Shown here: positions 35,761 through 44,239 of the stretch, piece after piece | Position numbering within the stretch: the stretch's first letter is position 1 | Layout: each line of letters opens with the position of its first letter | Notes under the pieces: model-generated | Seen by the model: the letters and a program-made list of their open reading frames with translations, nothing else | Told to the model about the DNA's origin: nothing | The model's database searches: none | Translations under genes and position numbers: made by a program | NCBI RefSeq assembly: GCF_000499205.1 | Contig: NZ_AWUK01000027.1 | Coordinates: forward strand, 1-64,000 | Direction: 5' to 3' | From: Paenibacillus sp. MAEPY2 | GTDB lineage: Bacteria > Bacillota > Bacilli > Paenibacillales > Paenibacillaceae | Length of the DNA stretch: 64,000 bases

Positions 35761-38031
35761 ATGACGAAACGGGTAGTTCTATTGGAAGAAGGTACGGCAG
35801 AGATGAAAGGGCTGATGGGCAGTAAAGGGGCTGGACTTGCAGCGATGCTCCAGGCAGGTTGGCCCATTCCGGCCGGGTTCATTGTAACAGAGGAAGGCTG
35901 TCGCGCGTTCTGTACCCGTCGTGCACCTCTTTCAGCTGAAGGAGCCCAAGAGATTGGCAGCGCAATTCAGCATCTTGAGCAGCAATCCGGCAAATTCTAC
36001 GGCGATTCCTTAGCACCGCTGCTGCTTGCCGTCCGGTCAAGTGAAACGTGTTCCCGTAATACAGCTTCTCAGGCTTTGCTTCATGTAGGACTGAATGATG
36101 TGACGGTGGAGGGGCTCGCAAGGCAAACCAATGATCGTCCGTATGCCCTGAATTGTTATCGGATTTTTTTGCAGGATTATGGTCAGCTGGTACACGACAT
36201 TCCGTATGCCCTTTTTGAAGAAAAATTGGAAGACATCTCGATACTCGATGAAGCGAACCTGGAATTCGCCATCGCGGAATATAAACGTTTAATAGAAGAG
36301 AAAGGATATCATCCTTTCCCTCAGGATGTACAGTTACAGTTAAAAGAAGCGATGCGGGTAATCTCTGATGCACATCGTGTTCTACGGCCCAATTCCCAAC
36401 AAGAGCTTCTTCGGAAATCCTCTCATTTCTCGGATGAAACTCAAGGAGCAGCTGTTCTTATACAGATGATGGTCAATGGCGAGCGTGGTGACCACAGCGG
36501 GATCGGCACGGTATATTCCCGTCATCCGGGTACAGGGAAACGAGGCATGACAGGTGATTACGTTTCATCTGCTGCATCCGAAGGCTTGAATAAAGGACTG
36601 GATGAGCTGCAGAGAGATGAGCCCGAACTGTATGCTCTGCTGCAGGATGCTTGCCGTTATCTGGAGTCCCGCACGAATGAGGTACAGGAGATCCAGTTTG
36701 CTGTGGATTCAGGGGCGCTGTATCTGGTGGAAATCAGTGAAGCGAGGCTAACCTCGAAGGCTGCGCTGAGGAGTACTGTAGATCTCGTGGATGAAGGGAT
36801 TATTACCAAGGAGGATGCAATATTACGTATCCAGCCATGGCATGTGACGGAAATGCTGAAAACATCTTCAACTTTATTACCAGAGCTGCAGCTTCTGCTC
36901 GAATGGGCTGATGAAATGAAGGCACTTACAATACTATCGAATGTGGATCATCCCAAGGACGCCATGAAGGCCCGCGCGTTAGGGGCTGAGGGCATTGGCT
37001 TGTGTCGGACAGAACAATTGTTATTGTCTGCTTCGAGATTTCCTTTTGTACAGAGAATGATTCTGGCAGACAGTGAAGCTGAGCGCAAACGCGGACTGGA
37101 ACGTCTGCTGCCGATGCAGCAGGCTGATTTTGAACAACTCTTCGAAGTGATGGATGGTTATCCGGTAACCATTCGATTGCTCGATCCACCGCTGCATGAG
37201 CTGCTGCCTGATATTGAAAGGTTAAACGAACGACGTGAGCATTTGGCTCTCAGCAAATTAGAGGAAAATAACACCGAAGTGCAGGAGCTTGATCGTGTAA
37301 TCCGCAGAGTGCTGGAATTGCATGAACAATATCCGTTGCTAGGACAGCAGGACTGTCGACTGGGAACCGTGTTCCCGGAAATCTACGATATGCAGCTTGA
37401 AGCAATCTTTCGTGCAGCGGTGAAGGGTATCCGCCAAGGGCTGTGGGTGCGGCCCGAAATTATGATTCCTTTGGTGGGGCATGCCAATGAACTTCAGGAT
37501 ATGAGAGAGCTGGTGGATCATGTAGCGGACCAGGTGCTTGGAGAGGAGAAGCGTCACTGTCTCTACAGAGTAGGCGCGCGAATAGAAGTTCCACGAGCGG
37601 CACTGACCGCAGCACATATTGCCCGACATGCGGACTTCTTCTCGTTTGGCACCGATGACCTGACACAGATGACGTTCGGTTACAGCCGTCACAATACGGA
37701 GAAGTCATTCCTTCATTTTGCCGAGCAGCAACGTTCACTGCCCAGCAATCCATTTCAGGTACTGGACATCGACGGGGTGGGGCAACTAGTGGAGATGGCT
37801 CTCGTTCAGGGCCGAATTCGGAAACCGCATCTAAAAGCAGGCATCTGTGGTGAGAATGCAGCCGATCCGGCTTCCATTGCTTTTTGCCACCGTATTGGTC
37901 TGGATTATGTGAGCTGTCTGCCAGAACAGGTGCCGCTTGCCCGTATCGCTGCCGCACAGGCGGCACTCCTTGCCGAGAAGCAGAATCACAACGAAAACAG
38001 GCAGGACGTAGATATATCGACGATAGCTTAA
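35761..38031 (+). CDS. PPDK-like protein lacking the phosphohistidine domain
   Basis: A 756-residue paralogue of pyruvate phosphate dikinase, which is normally about 875 residues. The N-terminal ATP-grasp part keeps the lysine in GSKGAG and R92. RSGAR has become RSSET, and the LQTR segment with Gln335 has become LVEIS. Near residue 370 the sequence jumps to the C-terminal PEP barrel (R416 in GLCRTEQ, R472 in RLLDPPLHE, E609, C696). The roughly 130-residue swivelling domain with GGMTSHAAVVAR and its catalytic His is absent. The barrel Asn of GTNDLTQ is Asp (D632). The frame is intact. Normal dikinase chemistry looks impossible; the role is unknown. The start at 35761 follows GGGAG. Confidence 0.85.
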   Translation: MTKRVVLLEEGTAEMKGLMGSKGAGLAAMLQAGWPIPAGFIVTEEGCRAFCTRRAPLSAEGAQEIGSAIQHLEQQSGKFYGDSLAPLLLAVRSSETCSRNTASQALLHVGLNDVTVEGLARQTNDRPYALNCYRIFLQDYGQLVHDIPYALFEEKLEDISILDEANLEFAIAEYKRLIEEKGYHPFPQDVQLQLKEAMRVISDAHRVLRPNSQQELLRKSSHFSDETQGAAVLIQMMVNGERGDHSGIGTVYSRHPGTGKRGMTGDYVSSAASEGLNKGLDELQRDEPELYALLQDACRYLESRTNEVQEIQFAVDSGALYLVEISEARLTSKAALRSTVDLVDEGIITKEDAILRIQPWHVTEMLKTSSTLLPELQLLLEWADEMKALTILSNVDHPKDAMKARALGAEGIGLCRTEQLLLSASRFPFVQRMILADSEAERKRGLERLLPMQQADFEQLFEVMDGYPVTIRLLDPPLHELLPDIERLNERREHLALSKLEENNTEVQELDRVIRRVLELHEQYPLLGQQDCRLGTVFPEIYDMQLEAIFRAAVKGIRQGLWVRPEIMIPLVGHANELQDMRELVDHVADQVLGEEKRHCLYRVGARIEVPRAALTAAHIARHADFFSFGTDDLTQMTFGYSRHNTEKSFLHFAEQQRSLPSNPFQVLDIDGVGQLVEMALVQGRIRKPHLKAGICGENAADPASIAFCHRIGLDYVSCLPEQVPLARIAAAQAALLAEKQNHNENRQDVDISTIA

Positions 38032-38135
38032 GCTTTCTATATCCCCTCATGGAATACAAAGCATAAAACTGTTATACTGAAATATGCGTTTTGTAAAATG
38101 AACGTAAAAATTTCAGATAAGGGTTGAAAGCGACC

Positions 38136-40073
38136 ATGTTTAATTCCAAAAATGAGCGGACCTCATCACGGATCTTATTTATCGTGTTATTTATTCTTAT
38201 GCTGCTGAAGTTGTCACTTTTGCGGTATTTCTTTTTCCAGGGTCTGTCCGGCATCGGTTTCGTTACTGACGCATTGGGGGCCCTGACCGTGGTATGTATC
38301 CTCGATCTGATCGTGCCAAAAGGCTGGAAGCGTGCAGTGTACGGAGGCTTCAATGTGTTGTTCTCGCTGGTATTATTCGCGGCGACACTCTATAACGTAC
38401 ATTTCAGTTCGGTTCCCACATATACGGCGCTGAGCGAGATCGGCCAGGTTGCTCAGGTGAGAGGAAGTATCGGACCTTTGGTACGACCTGAGCACTTCCT
38501 GTTTTTTGTGGACATCGTACTGGCTGTACCGGTATGGTTTATCCTCCGCAGTCGTCGTACCTCAGGCCGCAACAGCAGCTATCGCGACAGTGGACTCCAT
38601 TTCGGCAGAAGCCGGAGACGGTACTGGGGCAAGTTGGGAGTAGCCCTGACCGCTGCGTTCTGCATCACGCTGTCGGGCAGTTTCATTGTTAAAGGTGAAA
38701 CGATTGATAATGAGCTGGTTCGTGCCGAAAACCTCGGTTTCCTGAATTATCAGGTGTCATCAGCGATACTGACGAGCAAAGAGAATGAAGCCATTGCGAA
38801 TGGCAACATTAATGAAACGATCGACAAGATTAATCAACTGGTTAGCAAGTATCCGTACCAGGAGAAGTCCAGTCAGGGCACGGCGATTAAAGCCAAATAT
38901 TTTGGTCAGGCCAAGGGAAGCAATCTGATTGTCCTCCAACTGGAGTCATTTCAAAATTTCCCGATTAATGCTTCCCTGGACGGTCAGGTATTAACTCCGG
39001 TTCTGAATGATCTGGCTAAAGAAAGCTATTATTTTTCTCATTTTTTCCAGCAGATCGGACAGGGAAATACATCGGATGCCGAGTTCATGTCGAACACTTC
39101 CATCTATCCAACCGGGGTTGTACCCATGTCAGCAGGGTATAGTGACCGTGATCTGCCAAGTCTGCCAAAACTGCTTGGTAAAGAAGGATATGAGTCGGAG
39201 ACGTTCCACGTCAATGACGTCACCTTCTGGAACCGAAACAAAATGTATCCGGCGCTTGGATTCAATCGGTACTTCGACAAGCCCAGCTTCGAGAATGATA
39301 AGTTTAATGATTTTGGACCATCGGATGAGGAGCTATATCGTGTAGGTATGGAAAAAATGACTGCACATCAGGCTGCTAATCAGCCATTCTATGCTCAGTT
39401 CATTACAGCATCCAGCCACTCGCCGTTTACGGTTCCAGCGGACCGAGCTAGAATTACCATCCCGGCCACAATCACCAATACGTTGCTGCACGATTACCTG
39501 CAAGCGATCAATTATACGGACTATGCGGTAGGTCAGTTGATCAATGAACTCAAGGCGAACGGATTATGGGATAACACAACACTTGTGATATACGGGGACC
39601 ATTTCGGTTTGCCAGCAAACGATGAGATTACACAGCAGATCCAGACCAATCTGGGCGTGCCATATGACGGTAAAGTAAGTCGTTTCAACATCCCGCTCCT
39701 GATCCACACGCCAAAACAGGCAAAAGGGCAAGTCATTGAACAGCCTGGCGGTCAGTTGGATATCATGCCAACGGTGTTGAACCTGATGGGAGTTTCCTTG
39801 AAGGAAGAGAAATTTACAGCCTTTGGCCACGATCTGCTTAACATGGATCACAATGCGTTCGGTATCCGGTATTACTTGCCGACAGGTTCGTTTGTGAATA
39901 ATGACATAATGTTTATTCCGGGTGCGGGCTTTGATGATGGAACAGCCTACTCGTTAAAAACGTATGAACCCGTCACGGATCTGGAGCCGTACCGTTCGGA
40001 TTATGAGCACGTGCTCAGCTTGATGAAGCTGTCTGACGAGTATGTAAAGCTATTGCCCAAACGTGCACCGTAA
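38136..40073 (+). CDS. LTA synthase family sulfatase-fold membrane enzyme
   Basis: A 645-residue protein. About five N-terminal membrane segments (residues 10-200) precede an extracellular sulfatase-type domain. Metal and active-site motifs are E270 in LQLESFQ, the nucleophile T312 in GNTSDAEF, and VIYGDHFGLP. It would transfer glycerol-phosphate from phosphatidylglycerol to lipoteichoic acid, or prime it. The ATG at 38136 follows AAGGG. An extended -10 (TGTTATACT) is at 38070-38078. It is a lone gene with a terminator. Confidence 0.93.
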   Translation: MFNSKNERTSSRILFIVLFILMLLKLSLLRYFFFQGLSGIGFVTDALGALTVVCILDLIVPKGWKRAVYGGFNVLFSLVLFAATLYNVHFSSVPTYTALSEIGQVAQVRGSIGPLVRPEHFLFFVDIVLAVPVWFILRSRRTSGRNSSYRDSGLHFGRSRRRYWGKLGVALTAAFCITLSGSFIVKGETIDNELVRAENLGFLNYQVSSAILTSKENEAIANGNINETIDKINQLVSKYPYQEKSSQGTAIKAKYFGQAKGSNLIVLQLESFQNFPINASLDGQVLTPVLNDLAKESYYFSHFFQQIGQGNTSDAEFMSNTSIYPTGVVPMSAGYSDRDLPSLPKLLGKEGYESETFHVNDVTFWNRNKMYPALGFNRYFDKPSFENDKFNDFGPSDEELYRVGMEKMTAHQAANQPFYAQFITASSHSPFTVPADRARITIPATITNTLLHDYLQAINYTDYAVGQLINELKANGLWDNTTLVIYGDHFGLPANDEITQQIQTNLGVPYDGKVSRFNIPLLIHTPKQAKGQVIEQPGGQLDIMPTVLNLMGVSLKEEKFTAFGHDLLNMDHNAFGIRYYLPTGSFVNNDIMFIPGAGFDDGTAYSLKTYEPVTDLEPYRSDYEHVLSLMKLSDEYVKLLPKRAP

Positions 40074-40102
40074 TTAAATTTTTTTCATGTATGAAGCATC
40101 AT

Positions 40103-40143
40103 AACGTCACTGGCTCAGGAGCTGGTGGCGTTATTTGTTTATT
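40103..40143 (+). terminator. Terminator after the LTA-synthase-like gene
   Basis: AACGTCAC (40103-40110) pairs with GTGGCGTT (40125-40132), and an inner wobble stem extends it. A T-rich tail follows. Confidence 0.7.
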
Positions 40144-40183
40144 TATCGTACATCCTAAACGTGTAATGAAAAGGAGATGTTCT

Positions 40184-40211
40184 TTGAAACTGTAATTAAT
40201 AATGTTACAAT
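40184..40211 (+). promoter_or_regulatory. Sigma-A promoter of the luciferase-family gene
   Basis: TTGAAA (40184-40189), a 16-base spacer and TACAAT (40206-40211) lie 46 bases before the start. Confidence 0.6.
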
Positions 40212-40256
40212 GGAAGCTGCAGCCATTAACTCAGATCACGAAAGGAATGAATATAG

Positions 40257-41264
40257 ATGAAACTTAGTGTACTAGAACATGGACATATTAATGAAGGACG
40301 GACGGTACAGGATACCCTTCAGGAAACCGTAACTCTTGCCAAGCATGCAGATGAGCTGGGCTTCTCCCGCTTCTGGATGTCGGAGCATCACGGCAGTGGG
40401 GCACTGTCATTTTCCAGTCCGGAAGTTATGATTGCGCACGTTGCAGCACATACAGATCGAATTCGGGTAGGTTCAGGTGGCGTGATGCTGCCTCATTACA
40501 GTGCATATAAAGTCGCCGAGAATTTTCGTTTGCTGGAAGCGCTGCACCCCGGCCGAATCGACCTTGGAATTGGCAGAGCACCAGGGGGAATGCCTATTGC
40601 AAGCAGAGCCCTGAATGAAGGAAAGTCATCGAATGTACAATTCTTCCCGCAGCAAATTGCCGATCTGGGTGGGTATTTTCATGAACAGCTGCCGGAGGAT
40701 CATCGGTTTGCTTCCTTGGTTGCCGGACCATCCGTACCCACCGTTCCGGAAGTATGGCTGCTCGGCTCCAGTTCCGAAGGTGCGCGAATTGCTGCGGCAC
40801 AAGGGACCGCTTATGCATTTGCCCAATTTTTCGGAACGCCGGGTGGAGAGGAAGCGATGAAGCATTATCGCCGACATTTCAAGCCTTCCATCCTGAATGA
40901 CCAACCCCATTCCATGATTGCGGTGTCGGCATTCTGCGCGGAGACTGAGGAAGCGGCCGCTGAACTGGCTCGCAGCAATGAGCTCTTCTTCTTGCGGCTT
41001 GGGCGGGGTCTGGAGCAGAACTCCTTCCCATCTCTGGAAACGGTGAATAACTATCCATTTACGGCCATGGAGATGGAACAGATCCGTCAACGTCGTTCTT
41101 TTTCCATCGTGGGTACACCGGATCAGGTGAAGGACAAAATTACGGCAATGGCTGATCGCTATGAAGCGGATGAGGTTATTATTGCGTCAGCGATTCATTC
41201 CTTCGAGGATCGTTTGCGTTCATTCAGTCTGATAGCGGAAGCCTTTGGTTTAAAGCAGGATTAA
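40257..41264 (+). CDS. LLM class flavin-dependent oxidoreductase
   Basis: A 335-residue luciferase-like monooxygenase of the YhbW/MsnO8-type subgroup. It has FSRFWMSEHHGSGALSFSSP, RIRVGSGGVMLPHYSAYKVA, HPGRIDLGIGRAPGG and a C-terminal VGTPDQVKDKI. It uses FMN; the substrate is unknown. GAAAGGA precedes the ATG, and a weak hairpin at 41301-41323 follows the gene. Confidence 0.93.
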   Translation: MKLSVLEHGHINEGRTVQDTLQETVTLAKHADELGFSRFWMSEHHGSGALSFSSPEVMIAHVAAHTDRIRVGSGGVMLPHYSAYKVAENFRLLEALHPGRIDLGIGRAPGGMPIASRALNEGKSSNVQFFPQQIADLGGYFHEQLPEDHRFASLVAGPSVPTVPEVWLLGSSSEGARIAAAQGTAYAFAQFFGTPGGEEAMKHYRRHFKPSILNDQPHSMIAVSAFCAETEEAAAELARSNELFFLRLGRGLEQNSFPSLETVNNYPFTAMEMEQIRQRRSFSIVGTPDQVKDKITAMADRYEADEVIIASAIHSFEDRLRSFSLIAEAFGLKQD

Positions 41265-41300
41265 TTGGTACTGAACGGGAATTAGTATTCTGAACTAGCT

Positions 41301-41323
41301 GGAGCCTTGTCTTACAAGGTTCC
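41301..41323 (+). terminator. Hairpin after the luciferase-family gene
   Basis: GGAGCCTTGT (41301-41310) pairs with ACAAGGTTCC (41314-41323) around a 3-base loop. The T tail is poor, so termination is uncertain. Confidence 0.45.
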
Positions 41324-41362
41324 GGTTATACTCTTGCGTGATCAGGGAGAGGAGAGATTCAT

Positions 41363-42109
41363 ATTCGCAGATGTGTCATTAGTGATATTCATGGCTGTTA
41401 CGACGAATTCAATACGCTGCTTGAGCTTGCAGAATACGATCCTGAGCAGGACGAGCTGATTTTGTTGGGTGATTATGTGGACCGCGGGCCGAAGAGCAAA
41501 GAGGTCGTGGAACAGATCATGCAGATGCATGAGAAGTACAACATTATTACGATCAAAGGAAATCATGATGCGATGATGGTCAAGGCGCTGAACCATGATG
41601 TCGAGGAGTATGACAAACACTGGATTCGTAATGGCGGTTTACAGACGCTGGCTAGCTATGTCGAGGTTTCTTTGGATCATGAGCAGTTGGACTGGGATGC
41701 TTATACTGAAGCCAAGCATAGGCTGCGTACACACTATGAGCATCATCTTCGTTTTTTGGAGCAGCTTCCCCTTGTATACGAAATTCCTGGTTATATCTTT
41801 GTACATGCCGGAATTAATCCGGAGGTGGAAGATTGGCGGACCCAGTCAGAGCGTGACTTCATTTGGATTCGGGAGCCGTTCTATTCAAGACCAACCTCGC
41901 TCAAGGAGACGGTGGTATTCGGTCATACGCCAGTCAAAAATTTGCATACTGAGCCAGGTGTCTGGTTTGACCCCAGCGGGGACAAGATTGGCATTGATGG
42001 TGGATGTGCTTATGGTGCTAGATTGAACTTGCTTGAGATCAGTGAAGACGGAAGTGTACAGGTCTTTTTTGTGAAAAGAGGAGAGACCCGTCAGGGTCCC
42101 GAGGCTTAA
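41363..42109 (+). CDS. Metallophosphoesterase (PrpE/ApaH-like), apparent ATT start
   Basis: A 248-residue phosphatase of the calcineurin-like family, similar to PrpE or bis(5'-nucleosyl)-tetraphosphatase. Its motifs are SDIHG at residues 7-11, GDYVDRGP, KGNHD and GHTP. The frame is closed by a stop at 41339 and holds no ATG, GTG or TTG before the essential SDIHG motif. An ATT at 41363, 8 bases after AGGAG at 41350-41354, gives MRRCVISDIHG, the natural N-terminus of this family. I therefore annotate a rare AUU start. The first TTG, at 41462, would delete a metal-binding motif. Confidence 0.85.
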   Translation: MRRCVISDIHGCYDEFNTLLELAEYDPEQDELILLGDYVDRGPKSKEVVEQIMQMHEKYNIITIKGNHDAMMVKALNHDVEEYDKHWIRNGGLQTLASYVEVSLDHEQLDWDAYTEAKHRLRTHYEHHLRFLEQLPLVYEIPGYIFVHAGINPEVEDWRTQSERDFIWIREPFYSRPTSLKETVVFGHTPVKNLHTEPGVWFDPSGDKIGIDGGCAYGARLNLLEISEDGSVQVFFVKRGETRQGPEA

Positions 42110-42110
42110 T

Positions 42111-42335
42111 CCACGTTGCGAATTTCAAATAAAGCATTTTAAACAAAAATATAAATCAAATCCTGTTGAAGCTCTGACCTTTTACTTTTTGGAGAATGTG
42201 GATTGGTATACATACCGGCAATGGATCGAAGCTGGGGGGACGGCAGAGTTGTGTATTCGTTTACGGAATGATAATCATTATGTAAGCCTAACTGAAGCTA
42301 TCGAAAGGGCGGAACAGAATTTGTGCTCACTGTGA
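42111..42335 (+). other. Open frame without a start codon, possible gene relic
   Basis: 75 codons open in one frame after the phosphoesterase. The protein-like part reads ...FYFLENVDWYTYRQWIEAGG..., ending AEQNLCSL before TGA. There is no ATG, and the only in-frame GTG (GAATGTGG) has weak support. I do not recognise the product. The rest of the 42110-42491 gap holds a Fur-box-like sequence and the ppaC promoter. Confidence 0.3.
42270..42284. promoter_or_regulatory. Isolated Fur-box-like sequence
   Basis: AATGATAATCATTAT matches the central 15 bases of the Fur 19-mer perfectly. It lies inside the start-less open frame, about 110 bp upstream of the ppaC promoter. No iron gene is adjacent, so its role is unclear. 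Confidence 0.4.
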
Positions 42336-42395
42336 GTATAAAGGCAAGACCCTGACACGCTGACATGAATTTGTAATTAATTCGCTGTAAAGGGA

Positions 42396-42424
42396 TTGGA
42401 ATTAAGCCTTATTAACGCTATAAT
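42396..42424 (+). promoter_or_regulatory. Sigma-A promoter of ppaC
   Basis: TTGGAA (42396-42401), a 17-base spacer and TATAAT (42419-42424) lie about 67 bases upstream of the ATG. Confidence 0.75.
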
Positions 42425-42491
42425 CAGTAAGGGTATGATTGAAACATTACATTTTATTCATCTAAATCAGAATTGACGGAGGGCTATTAAT

Positions 42492-43424
42492 ATGGAAAAA
42501 GCATTAATCTTCGGTCACAAAAATCCCGATACGGATACGATCTGCTCGGCCATTGCCTATGCAGACTTGAAAACAAAATTGGGTCAAGACGTTGAGGCTG
42601 TTCGACTCGGCGAAGTTAACGGCGAAACTCAATTTGCATTGGACCAATTCAAAGTGGCAGCGCCACGTCTGATTAAAACAGCAGCCAATGAAGTAAACAA
42701 GGTCATCCTGGTTGACCACAACGAACGTCAACAAAGTGTCAGCGATATTGAGGAAGTGACGGTTGTTGAAGTTATCGACCACCACCGGATCGCTAACTTT
42801 GAGACAAGCCAGCCTTTGTATTTCCGTGCAGAACCTGTAGGTTGTACAGCAACCATTTTGAATAAATTGTACAAAGAAAACGGCGTGGAAATCAGCGCAC
42901 CGATTTCTGGTCTGATGCTGTCCGCGATTATTTCGGATTCCCTGTTGTTCAAATCCCCAACATGCACAGAGCAGGATGTAGCAGCTGCAAGTGAACTGGC
43001 TGCCATTGCTGGTGTGGATGCAGACAGCTATGGTCTGGATATGCTGAAAGCGGGCGCGGATCTGAGCCAGAAAACGATTGCTGAACTGATTTCCCTGGAT
43101 GCCAAAGAATTCGTAATGGGTCAAGCTAAAGTGGAAATTGCACAAGTGAACGCGGTTGACGTGAATGATGTGCTTGTGAAGCAACCTGAGCTTGAAGCAG
43201 CGATTGAAGCGATTATTTCCAGCAAAGGTCTCGACCTGTTCGTATTTGTCGTAACGGACATCCTGAACAACGATTCTGTTGCATTGGCATATGGTGCTTC
43301 CACTCAAGCTGTAGAGAAAGCATACAATGTAACATTGTCGGATAGCAGAGCGGTGCTCAAAGGCGTAGTATCCCGCAAGTCGCAAATTGTACCGGTTCTG
43401 ACCGAAGCTTTCAACTCGTTGTAA
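42492..43424 (+). CDS. ppaC: Manganese-dependent inorganic pyrophosphatase
   Basis: A 310-residue family II pyrophosphatase of the DHH superfamily, hydrolysing pyrophosphate to orthophosphate in the cytosol. It has the start FGHKNPDTDTICSAIAYA, the central VIDHHRI and the C-terminal SRKSQIVPVL substrate motif. CGGAGGG precedes the ATG. The length is normal, with no CBS domains. It has its own promoter and a downstream terminator. Confidence 0.97.
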   Translation: MEKALIFGHKNPDTDTICSAIAYADLKTKLGQDVEAVRLGEVNGETQFALDQFKVAAPRLIKTAANEVNKVILVDHNERQQSVSDIEEVTVVEVIDHHRIANFETSQPLYFRAEPVGCTATILNKLYKENGVEISAPISGLMLSAIISDSLLFKSPTCTEQDVAAASELAAIAGVDADSYGLDMLKAGADLSQKTIAELISLDAKEFVMGQAKVEIAQVNAVDVNDVLVKQPELEAAIEAIISSKGLDLFVFVVTDILNNDSVALAYGASTQAVEKAYNVTLSDSRAVLKGVVSRKSQIVPVLTEAFNSL

Positions 43425-43499
43425 GACGAACAAGACGCACAAAACCGACGTATAACCATTACGTCCAGATATACGATGAATATTCAGTTCACAACATCC

Positions 43500-43541
43500 A
43501 AGCCTGCTCTTGATCTGTCATAGGTCAGGACAGGCTTTTGT
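43500..43541 (+). terminator. Terminator between ppaC and the IF-3-like gene
   Basis: AAGCCTG (43500-43506) pairs with CAGGCTT (43531-43537), with an inner TCTTGA/TCAGGA stem and a T-rich end. It may also act as an attenuator for the IF-3-like gene, which starts 19 bases later. Confidence 0.75.
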
Positions 43542-43559
43542 TGTAGAGGAGGATGTACC

Positions 43560-44051
43560 ATGATCAAAAATGAAAAGATTAAAGCGACTGAGGTCCAACT
43601 GACCGGCCTGAACGGTGAGGATCTGGGCATCATGTCTACCCGTGATGCGCTCGCACTTGCGAAGCAGTACAAAGTGGATCTGATCTGTACGTCTCTAATG
43701 ATAAGCCCGCCGCCATGCAAACTGATTGGTGCTGGTGCAGCGAGACAGGAAAAGCAGCAAGAGAAGAAGAAAGCTGCGAAATCACCCGACAAACGCAAAG
43801 TGAAGGAGATTCGGCTGAACCTGCAGATGGAAGACCACGACCGGGAAACCAAGCAATCTCAGGCAGAGCGCATCCTGACGAAGGGTGACTCGGTCAAGCT
43901 CGTCATCCAGGTGCATGGAGCCAAGGAAGGAACAGCAGGCAAGGAATGGGCAGAACAGCTATGCAAATCTCTGGCTGAGTATGGCAGTAAAACGACGGGG
44001 GTTCAGGTAAGCGGCAAACAGGTCGTTGTGCAATTGGACCCCATTGAATAA
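43560..44051 (+). CDS. Divergent translation initiation factor IF-3 paralogue
   Basis: A 163-residue protein with the IF-3 layout. The N domain is IKNEKIKATEVQLTGLNGED... with DALALAKQYKVDLI and SPPPCKL. A lysine-rich linker and a C domain beginning KVKEIRLNLQMEDHD follow. Several IF-3 hallmarks are changed: the usual MDYGKFRYEQ becomes IGAGAARQEKQ, and the C-terminal helix is divergent. It lacks the rpmI-rplT neighbours of true infC and starts with ATG after GAGGAGGA. It is probably a second IF-3-like protein. Its effect on the ribosome is unknown. Confidence 0.85.
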   Translation: MIKNEKIKATEVQLTGLNGEDLGIMSTRDALALAKQYKVDLICTSLMISPPPCKLIGAGAARQEKQQEKKKAAKSPDKRKVKEIRLNLQMEDHDRETKQSQAERILTKGDSVKLVIQVHGAKEGTAGKEWAEQLCKSLAEYGSKTTGVQVSGKQVVVQLDPIE

Positions 44052-44130
44052 TAACGATGAATGAAATTAACTAACAATGGAACGGTGGGGCTATCCAGTC
44101 GTTAATGAACTGGCTGTCCCAATTGCTCCA

Positions 44131-44175
44131 AAACCCCCGAGAAGCAACAGTGGACCTGCTGCTTCTCGGGGGTTT
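44131..44175. terminator. Strong terminator between the IF-3-like gene and tgl
   Basis: AAACCCCCGAGAAGCA (44131-44146) pairs perfectly with TGCTTCTCGGGGGTTT (44160-44175). It lies between convergent genes. Confidence 0.8.
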
Positions 44176-44239
44176 AAGCATGGAATATCATTAAACCCTG
44201 CTGAACGAACTTCTAATGACCAATACACTTCAAGCTATG

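Noticed and set aside
42504..43442. A 312-codon minus-strand frame opposite ppaC
   Set aside because: It is an antisense shadow of a clear, highly conserved gene. Its translation is rich in Cys, His and Phe and has no motif, and it has no ribosome binding site.
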